Source: Halichondria panicea
Lineage: Eukaryota; Porifera; Demospongiae; Suberitida; Halichondriidae
Length of the DNA stretch: 64,000 bases
Direction: 5' to 3'
Assembly: GCF_963675165.1 (NCBI RefSeq)
Contig: NC_087391.1
Coordinates: forward strand, 5,426,126 to 5,490,125
Positions 38,284 to 49,200 of this stretch are shown here, piece by piece. The position numbers were made by a program, and so were the translations under genes. The notes beneath the pieces were generated by a model. That model searched no databases. It had not been told where the DNA came from and saw only the letters and a list, made by a program, of their open reading frames with translations. Positions within the stretch are counted from its first letter, which is position 1. Every line of letters starts with the position of its first letter.

Positions 38284-39344
38284 ATGGATCTTCTAGACCT
38301 TACAAAACAAGTGTCTGCCAGTGCTGTACTGGATCCCTCCACTACAGCCACTATCAAGCACCGCTGCACTTTCCATCACTACTGCTGCGATGGCATTGAC
38401 GACAAAGTGCACGATAATTATAATTATAATTTGTCCATAGTTTGAACTCTCATACTCACTTCGTACTTCTCATTGTACTATGCTAATATTTATACAGAAT
38501 TGGGGCTGTGGTTATCGGACGTTGCAGTCGCTGTGTTCCTGGGCTGTCGGACAGGTTGCCATCACCACTTCTGTCCCCAGTGTACGCGATATTCAGCAGA
38601 TCCTAGTGGAAGTCGGAGACAAGTCTAAATCACATGTTGGGTCACGGGATTGGATTGGAACATATGAGGCTTGCATGGTTATGGATCATTTGTATTGGGT
38701 GTGTGGTTCAATCCTAAATATGATGGATGCATTGCGCATGGTAATTCTTTAAAGGGCTATTGAAAATACACACTCCCATATAATAATTCTTCTGTACTAC
38801 TGCATGCTTCTTGTATTCTCCAGATTGCGTGCAGGATAATCCACATGCCCCAGGGTGCTAGCATACTGGACCAATTGCCTGTCCTATCAGCTCACTTCAC
38901 TGAGAACGGCTCACCAGTCATGATTGGTGAGTAGAGAGACAGATCAGTGTTCATTGCCCAAATAATTGACTACCTCTCTTACCCTCTTTTTTAGTTACTG
39001 ATGTAGCTATTAGTGTTGTTCAACAGTTGCGTGTGTTTACCTCTACCCTAGCTCCTTGTACTCCATGCAGGTGGTGATGTAGATGGAGCGTCGAAAACCT
39101 TGCTAGGAGTATCCACACATCCTCCACTCTTTCTCATTGCAGTGAGTTACAGTATTCAATATTGTGCCTAATAATGCTTGTTGAATCCCATCCGTCATTT
39201 TCTGCCCCCCATCCACAGGACCCTCATTACGTTGGCCCCTCAGATAAGGATATTGTTATAGCTAGCGGATTTATTAAATGGCATGGACCGGAACTATTCC
39301 AAACTTCATCTTTTTATAACTTTTGTCTACCTCTATCTAATTAA
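38284..39344 (+). CDS. UFSP1: UFM1-specific protease 1
   Basis: Five exons, 38284-38406, 38498-38698, 38824-38926, 39071-39141 and 39219-39344, give 207 residues, close to the human 217. UFSP1 is a cysteine protease that matures UFM1 and removes it from targets. The catalytic cysteine lies in NWGCGYRTLQSLCSW. GSRDWIGTYEACMVMDHLY follows the family, GGDVDGASKTLLGV matches GGDADARSKALLGV, and DPHYVGP holds the catalytic Asp and His. The protein ends SFYNFCLPLSN like the human SFYNLCL. The short N-terminal region fits UFSP1 rather than the long UFSP2. The ATG at 38284 is the first in frame. Transcribed in the same direction as the F-box/WD gene, 145 bases downstream. Confidence 0.9.
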
Positions 39345-39453
39345 TTTTTGACCCTGCATTCATGACGAATAATGTGTGATAAAATAAGAGGCTCGTTATG
39401 AAAGTTCTATAGCTCTACTAGTGTAATAACGTAATAAAATGGTAATAAATTGA

Positions 39454-40452
39454 TTAGTCTTGTTTCTTATTTTTTAAGTGTCCATCGACTGTTAGATTAG
39501 AGCCAAATGAGATAGTAACAATGGATGCCACCATTAGCGTGACAAGGGTCCAACCTAGCGTAGAGAGAAATGTGACTCCTTGTAGAAGCGTTTCCAACTC
39601 GTCTGATCGTGTTTCTAGCTCAGATTCGAATGCAATGATATGGAACATTGTACCCACGCTCGTGAGAACATGCATCCATTGGTGACTGTGACCACAGATG
39701 TCAAAAGTGCCCCCATGATGACTTTCAGGGAATCTGATTGCATTGAGTACAGCGGCCACCAGATATGTGAATGATCCTAGTGCGAGATACATCATTGATG
39801 GTGTCCACTTTTGCCCGCTAATAAGGCAGCTCACCAGCCGATAATAGGAGGGAAAACTTCCTGTTAGGAAAGTTAGACCAAAAGCAAGTGTTTGTATGAG
39901 ATATTTTGAGCTATCCCATTTGTGTCTAGAGGCAGAGCATAGATAGACAGTCACAATTCCGCTCATTGAGGTCAGGCCCATGTAAATATTGGGCATACTG
40001 AACAGTACGTTGTCCAATGGTCGCATGTAGTAGAATGAAGCACAAGCACCACCCATGAAGAACATAGCCATTGCTGTGTAGTCCACGTAGAAGCAGATAT
40101 GTCTGATTCTAGGGTTCATACAGTTGAATGTATGTGCAATGACGGAACCTGTGAGAGTAACCATCGTGGACATCTCATGTGCTAGTAGAGGGTAATGGTA
40201 CGGGGAGATGTTTGATGGAGGCCATACTTCACTCGGAAAAGTTTGTCTGAAATATACCACAATGATGATGAGTGGAATGAGATGTGTCCACACGTTCAGT
40301 GTCTCGTTATTGAGTCGGAATAAACTGACTAGACAGTCTAGGAAGGATGAGTATGGTTGTCTATAGCCTCTTGTTAGATATCGTTCCTTGTACTGCTCAG
40401 GAACTAGATCAACTGTGAAGGTCCTGCTGCTCATGTGAGCTTGTTGTTTCAT
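39454..40452 (-). CDS. class II PAQR receptor (mPR-like), copy A
   Basis: Single exon, 332 residues (a start at MSSRTF would give 326). PAQR proteins are seven-helix membrane proteins that include adiponectin receptors and membrane progestin receptors. Metal-site residues can be seen: Ser and His in GSVIAHTFNC (helix 2), Asp in CFYVDYTAMAM, and HxxxH in GHSHQWMHVLTS (helix 7). RGYRQPYSSF followed by NNETLNVWTHLIPL places it with the mPR (class II) branch. The protein ends in a short Lys-rich tail, LKNKKQD. The neighbouring paralogue lies 244 bases upstream in the same orientation. Ligand unknown. Confidence 0.88.
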   Translation of the reverse strand: MKQQAHMSSRTFTVDLVPEQYKERYLTRGYRQPYSSFLDCLVSLFRLNNETLNVWTHLIPLIIIVVYFRQTFPSEVWPPSNISPYHYPLLAHEMSTMVTLTGSVIAHTFNCMNPRIRHICFYVDYTAMAMFFMGGACASFYYMRPLDNVLFSMPNIYMGLTSMSGIVTVYLCSASRHKWDSSKYLIQTLAFGLTFLTGSFPSYYRLVSCLISGQKWTPSMMYLALGSFTYLVAAVLNAIRFPESHHGGTFDICGHSHQWMHVLTSVGTMFHIIAFESELETRSDELETLLQGVTFLSTLGWTLVTLMVASIVTISFGSNLTVDGHLKNKKQD

Positions 40453-40696
40453 TGTGCCATAGATTGAAGACTATGATTGTGCTTAGTCTATATAGTGATA
40501 AGAATGCTGTGGTCTATGACCAACTGATAAAGGATCATTGGCTATATGGAATGTTGGTACCAACCATTCCCAGCACATGCATGCATGCAATACCACCTCC
40601 TACTCAGTTGATACAAGATAGCAAAGCATTATAGTCCACCAATAATTATCACAAAATTATAAATAATGCATATAAATAATGATAAAAATAGCAATT

Positions 40697-41833
40697 TTAT
40701 TTAATATACTGTGATCTATTCTTATCTGGGTGTAGATGCTCGTTTTTCAAGTGTCCTTCTACTGACAGTTGAGAGCCGAACCAGAGAGCCACACACACAC
40801 CGACAAAGAGTGCCCCCAGAACCCAGCCCAAGGAAGAGTAGAAAGTAATTCCTTCTAAGAGTGTCTCCATTTTGTCTGCTCGCTCTTGTAGCTCAGTCTG
40901 GACAGACAAAATATGTGCCAACGTACCAAATGAGGTAATAATGTGTACCCACTGGTGACTGTGACCACAAATGTCAAAAATGTTTCGATAATGTTTTTCC
41001 GGGAACCTGGTGGAATTCAATATGGCTGCTGCTAGATATCCAAGCGATCCGACCACCAGAATGACTAGAGATATGGTACATTCTTCTCCAGTAAACACGC
41101 AATTAAGCACCCGATAGTAGGATGGTAAGTTCCCTGCAAAATAGGGTAGAGCAAATGCCAGCGTTCTAATGAGGTACTTTGATTTCTCCCACTTGTGACG
41201 CGAAGCACAGCAGAGGTACACGGCCATTACATTAGCTATTGAGGCCATACCGATATAGACGTTGGGCATATTGAAGAAGAGGATGTTTGTGTTCAATGGT
41301 CGGAGGTAGTAGTAGGTAGCACAAGCGCCACCCATGCCAAACATAGAAATAGCTGCATAGTCAATAAAAAAGCAAATATGCCGAATTCGAGGTGTCATAC
41401 AGTTGAATAAATGTGCGATTACAGAGCCTAGATGATAGGCAAGTATCGAGATCTCCTCTGATAGTAGGGGGTAGTACCACGGATTGATTTTAGTGAGAGG
41501 CCATAGCTCACAGGGGAAGGTTTGATAGAAGTATATCAGGAGTAGGATGAGTGGAATGAGGTGTGTCCACACATTCAGTGTCTCGTTATTGAGTCGGAAT
41601 AAACTGACTAGACAGTCTAGGAAGGATGAGTATGGTTGTCTGTAGCCTCTTGAAAGATATCTTTCCTTGTACTGCTTGGGAAGCAGATCAACTGTAACAC
41701 ATTGTTTTTTGAGCAGCTTGTAGAATAGGGTCAACGCCCCCTTTTCAGACTTCTGTACACCGTTACTAACATCATTAGGAGCAGATAGAGTAGCTCTAGA
41801 TGAGTCTTTTCTAGTGCTGGTAGATCTTCTCAT
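40697..41833 (-). CDS. class II PAQR receptor (mPR-like), copy B
   Basis: Single exon, 378 residues, with an N-terminal extension of about 45 residues (Arg/Ser-rich) that copy A lacks. The same motifs are present: RGYRQPYSSFLDCLVSLFRL, NETLNVWTHLIPL, GSVIAHLFNCMTPRIRH, CFFIDYAAISM, GHSHQWVHIITS. The C terminus EGHLKNEHLHPDKNRSQ parallels copy A (DGHLKNKKQD). It is a tandem duplicate of copy A. Absence of introns in both copies suggests that the ancestor was already intronless, or that the first copy arose by retroposition. Confidence 0.88.
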   Translation of the reverse strand: MRRSTSTRKDSSRATLSAPNDVSNGVQKSEKGALTLFYKLLKKQCVTVDLLPKQYKERYLSRGYRQPYSSFLDCLVSLFRLNNETLNVWTHLIPLILLLIYFYQTFPCELWPLTKINPWYYPLLSEEISILAYHLGSVIAHLFNCMTPRIRHICFFIDYAAISMFGMGGACATYYYLRPLNTNILFFNMPNVYIGMASIANVMAVYLCCASRHKWEKSKYLIRTLAFALPYFAGNLPSYYRVLNCVFTGEECTISLVILVVGSLGYLAAAILNSTRFPEKHYRNIFDICGHSHQWVHIITSFGTLAHILSVQTELQERADKMETLLEGITFYSSLGWVLGALFVGVCVALWFGSQLSVEGHLKNEHLHPDKNRSQYIK

Positions 41834-42299
41834 CTTGCCTCTTCCTCCCAGGCGCCCTTACTTGGCCAATAAACACAACAACTTAGTAATGACCGGTGGA
41901 ATCTCAAGAACTTCCTCAATTTGTGCAGCTTCCAGCCCCTCCCTCTCCCTGCATTAAAATCCTCAATAAAATCCTCCTTCAGTTCTGTGTGACCACACTG
42001 TACTGCATTCTTCTGTGCATGTACATGTACCTCTACTATAAAATATTATCATAATTATGACCATCTACAATGTATTTTCTGCAGGTCCTATAAATAGCTA
42101 CTCCATGTGTGTGTATTAAATTGTAGTCCTGCGGACGTACACTCCAGTCCTGAACTACTTGCATATTATCAATAACATATACTTCAAGCATGGCATGTTT
42201 CTTATCTCTAGCTCTATATATGCCACCTTTTTATCATGCAGGTTAGAAATTTTGAAGCAATTACTTTGAAACTGCTGAATACATAAAAATTGATATAGG
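41834..42299. other. intergenic, PAQR copy B promoter and PRIMPOL 3' flank
   Basis: AT-rich with a short C-rich patch at about 41930. No ORF or RNA gene recognised. It must hold the PAQR copy B promoter and the PRIMPOL polyadenylation region. Confidence 0.55.
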
Positions 42300-45200
42300 T
42301 CAAATCTCATCAATGTCTTCGCAAAAAGAGTTCATCTCTTCAATTGATATATTGTAATCAGTTTCTGGTGGAGGAGAGTTGGCAGCTGTCCCTTGTGTAG
42401 CCTCGTACTCTGCCAGTGCCTCGAGCATAAGCCCATCCACCCAGTCAGGTGATCCGCAGCGTGTTTGTTCCGGCTCCTCGGTGTCGAAACCACCGGCCTC
42501 CATTTCACAAATATCTCTGTCAGTAATGTCTCCTCCCAAGAGGGTGCTCAGATTATCTCCTGACTCAGCACTATTGAGGAGTTGATTGGGGACAGGATTA
42601 CAGACAGCTGGGAGACGCTTTTCTGTGTATGGAGATACGAAAGATTGTTCATAGAATGCTAAAACCATAATTATAAAAAGCTGGGTAATTGAGAAATAAG
42701 TCATATAAAGAATTTTAGTAATAAGGTTTTACCATTTCCTCTGAAGTTGGCTCTCTTACACTCTGGATCATGGCATTTCTGATAGAACACACCTCTCATT
42801 AAGTCAGCTATGATCCTGTGCCGAGTCAGAGCACTGTGTAATACTGTAGTACACAAGTGTACATGTACACTTACATTATGTTGTTACTTCTGTGAGTTCT
42901 GCCAATATTCTCGCACCATCTGTTGTGCTGAATGTCATACACAATCTGCTTTCCTGGAGTATATAATACATGTACTCAGTTCATTATAGCAACTATTAAG
43001 TAGCAGGGATATACTCACACTGGTCAGTGATGGTCGGTACTAACCATCTCTAGACACAAATAACCACCTCTTAGGCTCTTAGCTAGTTTACCATAATGAT
43101 GTTAGGTTAAAAAAAGGCCAACTTTGTGTTGATAGATTGAGGATTGAAAATACCAATCACTAGACAATTCTGGTCACATCCCTGAACTAGGTACATACCT
43201 TGAGAGAAGTAAGTCCACCGTCTGATGTTCCCCTGAGCTCCTCCTCTTGTGAGGGTACTGGTGATGTGAGCGTCGACCAATGGGAAGGGAGACAGCTGAT
43301 TTCCTCCACCCTCACGACTGCTGACGGCAGTAGCTGATGATTTAGTTATCTTAGGCTCGGCTGAAGTGAATTCCAACACTCTGGAGCAGCTGTTAAAGCT
43401 GAATAAAGGAATACAGATGATTTATCGATGAAATTGAAAGTTCTATAGCTAGTGTACTCTAGATCGAGGCTTCCATGCAATAGGAACACTTTCAGTCGCC
43501 GTAACTTGAGTTCTGTGTATCCAATTTCAATAATTTCAGGATTTTCTGAAAGCTTAGAAAAAGACCTTTCAAATGGTACCATCCATGTTCATATTTGGGA
43601 GATCATAGAATTTGCTAATTTCGGCCCAATACCATGGATTATAGCCCATGGTCTAAGGGCGAAAAATGACAAATTATGGTCCAAATCAAATTAGGGATTT
43701 TAACACATCATTTGAAATGTCTTTTTCCAAGCTTTCAGAAAATAATAAAATTTTTGAAATTGGATCAATGATACTAAAGTTATGGCTAAACAAAGTAAGT
43801 CAATTATATCGATTCATAGAGTCCCTCACCTGACATTACAGACGAGAGAGTCCATGAGAGTGTTGAATTTTTGACTCCTCCTTCTATGATTAGAGTCTTC
43901 ACCATAGGAGCTCCTGAATCGGCTGTCCTTGGACACCAGGAGGGGAACCCCCTTGCCCAGTTTGCTCGATAAGTAGAGACGAAAATTCCTATTACGAGTG
44001 TACACGCCTGCAGGGGAGTAAATGGTGAACTTATAGGGGCTGCTAAATAGTGTCAAACCTTCATCGCAAAGCAGTACTGTTTTCCCTTGCTCGTTGAGAA
44101 CAAATAATCTCTTCAGTTCTAAGCCTATTTGGTTTCATAATCAAAGTTTATGCTATAGCTAGACTGCTATACCAGTTGGACAAGGAGGTGGATCCTTGCT
44201 TCTTTTCTTCTTGACAGGCTCTGGGAAGTGCTGGCTGTAGGCTTGCTGCTCTCCTGCGTCTGAGGCTGATTGAAATGCCCTCAATTCATCGCAGCAATGG
44301 TGAACAAATTGACCTACGCATACATAGAAACACACACACATATAATACACACAGGGTAAAGGTTAGTAGTACCTGCATGGATGTTGTTTTTGAAGACAGC
44401 TAACGGGAGATGAAATATAAGGTGTCTTGAAAACTTGCTGGGGGCACTAGACTCCAGGTCCAGTATGTTGCCACGGTCACAGCTCAGCCCAAAATGCACG
44501 TACAGCTGGTAGCAAATGTACTATAGAATAGACGAAGAGAAAGCGAATCACATGCATTCACGAATTAGAATGACATTAGAGTGATCTCGTACTTGAATGA
44601 ATGTCCCCAGTGCTGAATTACCATCCGTGTTCTGGTTCAGTTCTGTCTTGAACTCTATATCAAAATACAGTCGACAGGCAGAATCTGTACAGGACACGAA
44701 GATGTTAGAATGCATAACGGACTACACACTTACCCTCTACAATCACCTCGTAATAATGCCTGGGGCCTTTCTTATCACTGCAGTTTATAAAACTACTGTA
44801 AATATCCAGTGAAACTAAGTATAGCCACAGTATCAATAATGATAGGGTAAAATTATTATCGTATGTACAGTACGTCTCACGCACAGATATCGTTGTCCAA
44901 ACTCGTAGTAAGTGGTCACGAGATATTTCCTCTGTCCTGTGGTGCCCAACACCTCGGACTCAAATGCAAACACGGCAGAACTCTGAGGGCACAAAGACAA
45001 GTATAGTGAACATGTCACGGTCGGGTTACCTGATAGCAAGATCTTGAGAAATCAAATGCCATTTGCTGGCGTGGAAACAGTCTCCATAGCGGCTCAGGGG
45101 TGAGATAGCTAAGGTCGTCCACATAAAGACATGTATATCATAAACTCTCACCCTTTACCATGTCTTCTTGGTTGGTTTAGTAGTAATTACCTCACTTGCT

Positions 45201-45515
45201 TCTCTCTTCACAGCACCATGTCTGTGCATACAGAAAAACTATCGTAATTCATGTAATTACAGCGCCAATGCTCGGCCATATAGAGCCTTATGTACATAGT
45301 CTCGCAAAAGTAATAAGTTTTTTCTGGCGCTGTAATAATACGGTAGTCAATACAGATATATATATGATCTGGAGCTTACTAGCAACTGACCTTTTGGTGC
45401 TCAAGGCTTCATCTTGAGGAGGTTCTTTTGCTTGACTGGGTACTGGAGTTGATTTATTGTCTTCTTTTCCAGAGCTTTGTGTCTTGTAGAACTTGCCTAC
45501 AGCATGAGAACACAT
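42300..45515 (-). CDS. PRIMPOL: primase-polymerase PrimPol
   Basis: About 12 exons. PrimPol reprimes stalled forks in nucleus and mitochondria. Landmarks in order: YLTPEPLWRLFPRQQMAFDF (exon about 45107-45030), FAFESEVLGTTGQRKYLVTT, HYYEVIVE, CRLYFDIEF (exon about 44685-44597, catalytic DxE), SSAPSKFSRHLIFHLPLAVF (third metal-ligand region), GVYTRNRNFRLYLSSKLGK, SPFPLVDAHITSTLTRGGAQ, NIRRWTYFS, NRWCENIGRTHRSNNI, then the zinc-knuckle segment GVFYQKCHDPECKRANF (exon about 42815-42732). The last exon ends in an acidic tail (EEMNSFCEDIDEI) that may be the RPA-binding part. The start at 45515 gives MCSHAVGKFYKTQ. The tiny exon near 45200 has uncertain borders. Start codon only 38 bases from MRPL11. 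Confidence 0.92.
43477..43795. mobile_element. foldback element family A, copy 5
   Basis: CACTTTCAGTCGCCGTAACT, CTGAAAGCTTAGAAAAAGAC, TGGGAGATCATAGAATTTGC, centre CCATGGATTATAGCCCATGG, then GAAATGTCTTTTTCCAAGCT and a right arm end ACTAAAGTTATGGCTAAAC. It lies in a PRIMPOL intron, about 45 bases from the donor of the exon that ends SLVCNV. Confidence 0.82.
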
Positions 45516-45553
45516 GGTTCAGCCCCGCCCCCCTTTTATGACCACGTGAAGAA
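45516..45553. promoter_or_regulatory. 38-base divergent gap, PRIMPOL / MRPL11
   Basis: The start codons of PRIMPOL and MRPL11 face apart with 38 bases between them. The 5' UTRs must be very short or overlap, unless PRIMPOL has an unseen upstream exon. Contains CCGCCCCCC and CCACGTGA (E-box-like CACGTG at 45543). Confidence 0.5.
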
Positions 45554-46209
45554 ATGGCTGCAAGAAGCAAGGCAGTTGCTAAAGTGATAGGAACGCTCCG
45601 AGTTCGTGTGCCAGCTGGTGGAGCCTCTCCCTCGCCGCCACTGGGGCCAGCTCTGGGACAAGTGAGGGCCTGTGTGTGTGTGTGTGTGTGTGTGCGTGTG
45701 CGTGTGCGTGTGATAACTAGAGTGAGGCGTACAGTATCAAACACATTCAACGGTTGTGATGGAAATGTGTTTTGTTCTCACAGAGAGGGGTGAACATCGG
45801 ACTGTTCTGTAAGGAGTTTAACGAGAAGACAAACGACATTAAAGAAGGCGTACCCATTCCTGTCACTGTTACAATTAATGTGAGATTAAGACTATATTGC
45901 CATTATTTGTACATTCTGTTTCCAATATAATTATTACTGGCCTGTTCATTATCTCTGCAGTCTGACCGTAGTTTCTCCTTCACAACGTCCACCCCTCCCA
46001 CCTCCTACTTCCTCAAGGCAGCTGCTGGAATAGAGAAGGGGGCTGCCCAACCAGGGCACCAAGTGGCAGGGGAGGTGTCCCTCAAGCACATCTATGAAAT
46101 AGCTCTGGTCAAGTCCAAGGACCCTGTCTTTGATGGCATAGCACTGGAGAGTGTGTGTAAGACGGTGATGGGATCTGCTAGAAGTCTAGGCATCAGGATT
46201 GTTAGATAA
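45554..46209 (+). CDS. MRPL11: mitochondrial ribosomal protein uL11m
   Basis: Three exons, 45554-45661, 45784-45879 and 45961-46209, give 150 residues. uL11m forms part of the GTPase-associated stalk base of the mitochondrial large subunit. Diagnostic stretches: [73 protein letters not shown] and [12 protein letters not shown]. It ends at the point where human MRPL11 begins a roughly 40-residue Ala/Glu-rich extension, so it is shorter, like bacterial L11. The Ala/Arg/Lys-rich first 20 residues fit a mitochondrial presequence. Intron 1 holds a GT microsatellite (about 45672-45712). Confidence 0.95.
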
Positions 46210-46264
46210 ACTATTATATTATTCATCATCATTCTTGTTCAAATACTGTTATTATCGATATAAA

Positions 46265-49200
46265 TTATTTTGGGAAGGCTAGTGTTAGTTGTGCTAGAGA
46301 AGCACACAGTTTGTCCACCTCCTCCCAGCGATTCCTCGACGACTGAGAGTGGGCGTTCTCACTAAACTGAAGCAGTTTCTTGTGGTACCTACAGAGTGTG
46401 TAGGTGTGGGTGGACGTGAGTGTATGTGGAGTGTGGTGGGTGGGAGTACGGGAAAGTAACGTTGTATCTGTCTGAGCTTCAATGACAATGTTGCAATACG
46501 TGTACTTACTTGATGATTCTGACTGGTTCATGATCACTGTCCAGTGGTAAGTGAGACAGACAAGCCAGTGACAGTATCATGAGTAACAAGACTGAGCCAC
46601 AATACTGCGGCAGACTAGAGGCCAGAAAGAGTAAGAGGATGAAAGGAAGATATAAAGAATGAGAGCAGTGTTGTGACGTACCTTGAGACAAGGTGCTGAT
46701 AGTTTGGACGCTGTCTAGACCTCAGCTGTTTGCCTATGTATTGGGAATACCTCAGAGCTGCTAGTTCCTGTATCTACAGAGAACGGAATAAAATAGATTT
46801 GACTGTGCCTATAGGCTATCATTGATTATAATTATAGTGACATACCTGAGAGACTGCTTGTTGAGTGTTCTCCAATGTCCTCCGTGCTACGCCCACCAGT
46901 TCCAGGTCCCTCCGCTCCATATACAGTGTGCACAGCCTACGCCCCCACACACACTCTATCACATCCCTCACACCACCCACACTTCCACACCAGTCGTCAG
47001 ATGGTCCATCAATCCTCACATGACTTAGAGCTGTTAGCAGGGAAGTACTAGAGTGAGGGGCGACAAGGTTAGCAAACTCTTCAGGTTTCGGAATGTTTTC
47101 CCAGTCATTCATGGTTGAAAGCAACTGGAGAAGCTGAACAAACAAACAAACATAGAAATAATTATACATGCATATGAATGCATTGTAGCTGTATAAAGCG
47201 TACTGAACACATTGTTTTCGTTATAAGATAATTTATACTGATCAGAACAACACAAACAACACACACACATACAACACTTGCTATCCTCACCTCTTGTTTG
47301 AGCATGGAGAGAGGATGGAAGATTGACACATAGCCAGCCTCGATAGAGAGCAACGACCGAACCAGTGGACTCTGCTGAACATTATTGGATTAAATGTTGT
47401 TGGCTAATAGTTTGTGCTTACTCTGAGGAGATCTTTGTTGAGGCAATACTGAGCAGCAAATAGCATGGCCAGACATAGCATGTGATTGGCTAACACTCTC
47501 GACAGGCGTCCAAATTCCACCTATATACAAAAGTCATCACATGACATACACACTCTCCGCTGAGAGATCACATGACATACATACTCTCCGCTGAGAGATC
47601 ACATGACGCACACGTACCTCTCCATGACTGATCCTATCTCTGACCCTTGGACCCTCAGAATACACCAACACATCCAACAACATCTCCTGCAGAACAACAA
47701 CTAGTAGCCATAGCAACGTGACATTGCATTGCATACCATCTTGTTAGCTCCGATCTCAGAGATCAATTTGTTAGCTTCTCCAGAAGGCAATAACGGACTC
47801 AACATCTGCACACAACACCAAAATGCAAAAGCGAGTAAAAAGTTATATATGTACGTACATGTCATAATATTTACCTCATCAAATGTAGTGTAGAGAGTTG
47901 TAGACTGTTTGTTGGGTGGTGAGGGAAGTGCTGCATGATGGACACACACTTCAATGAGACCACTCTTGTGCTTACCTCGGCTGTGAGAGCTCTGTGTGGG
48001 CAGCCATTGCTGGCAGCAAACACTCTCCTTAGTCCATGCTCTAGAGAAGGAAGGAGGAGCACAAGGCACTCAGCGTACCTGTGTGGGTGTGGGTGAGGGG
48101 GGGGGGACAAACTTAATATGAAAATGAATACTGGTATTTATTCGATTTAAGGTGATATTAAAATTTGCAAGATTATGTACGCAGAAAAAATGATTTATAT
48201 GGTGCTAATAAAATGTCCAAATGTCACATATTTAGAGGGTCGCCTTAAATCGAATAGTAAACAGTACTAAGACGGATCATCAATAACTGGTATGTGGTTA
48301 CTATGAGTGAATGCATACAGGTACCTTCCTCCAGTGAATGCCTCCAGGGCACTCCTCCACACTGGCAGCATGGTGGGCAGGACAAAGAACGAGTGAGAGA
48401 CCACCCCCTCCAGCAAAACACAGTCCCCTGGTCCAAGCTCTGTGGCAACAACTATAATTTTAGAACCTTGATGGTTTACCACTTGTAAGGCTATACAAAG
48501 CCAAAGTTTGAATTGAGATTGATCGAGGATTAAAACATGGTCAGCACTAAAAAAAAAACAACTCCAGACACATCACTTTAGGTACGTACCTTGAAAGACC
48601 AGTGCCAGTGGTGTGTCCTGTGTGAGAGTTAGGTGAGGTCTGAAGGAGAGAGGGGATGAGAGGAGGGGACCGAGACTAGCAGCCAGCACCAGGATGAACA
48701 CACTATATCTGGTGTGTGTGTGTGTGTGTGTTCTTTAAACCACATAATTATGTACATACACACTCTAGCCAACTTTATCGCTTCACAGAGAAATAGTTGC
48801 GCTGTGGCTTCTTTGATCTTTTGCATAATTCTAGTGCTACAATATGAGAATGTTAAATAGTGTTCACTTATACGTTCATTATTATCTTCAGAGTTTGTCT
48901 AGTTAATAGTTATTTGCAAATATTAATCGTTTATTCGTTCACAATCACTTCAACTGATATATAGTTCCAAGAGCTGAAGTCCAATGTTAGATACTGAGCT
49001 GTAATCACGGAAGCACATTCGTAGCTCAATGTCATCAGTAGTTGGAGTTGATAGAGTTTTCATAAACCACGGAGGATTATTGTTATTGTAACATGTGTTG
49101 AGGCTTGACTGACCATCCCACAGCGCATTGTCGGGATAGAAACGATTCCTGTTTACATTCCAGTTAGTAGGTGTGGCCACACTATCACAAAAGCAGTCAT

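Noticed and set aside
45454-45750. Minus-strand frame with Thr-His repeats upstream of PRIMPOL
   Set aside because: It crosses the GT microsatellite and the antisense of MRPL11 exon 1, and its frame does not match PRIMPOL.
48629-48826. Minus-strand frame [19 protein letters not shown], first taken as the start of ERMARD
   Set aside because: The true upstream ERMARD exons are at 51893-53329, and exon 6 joins in phase to the exon at 48708. This frame is intronic.
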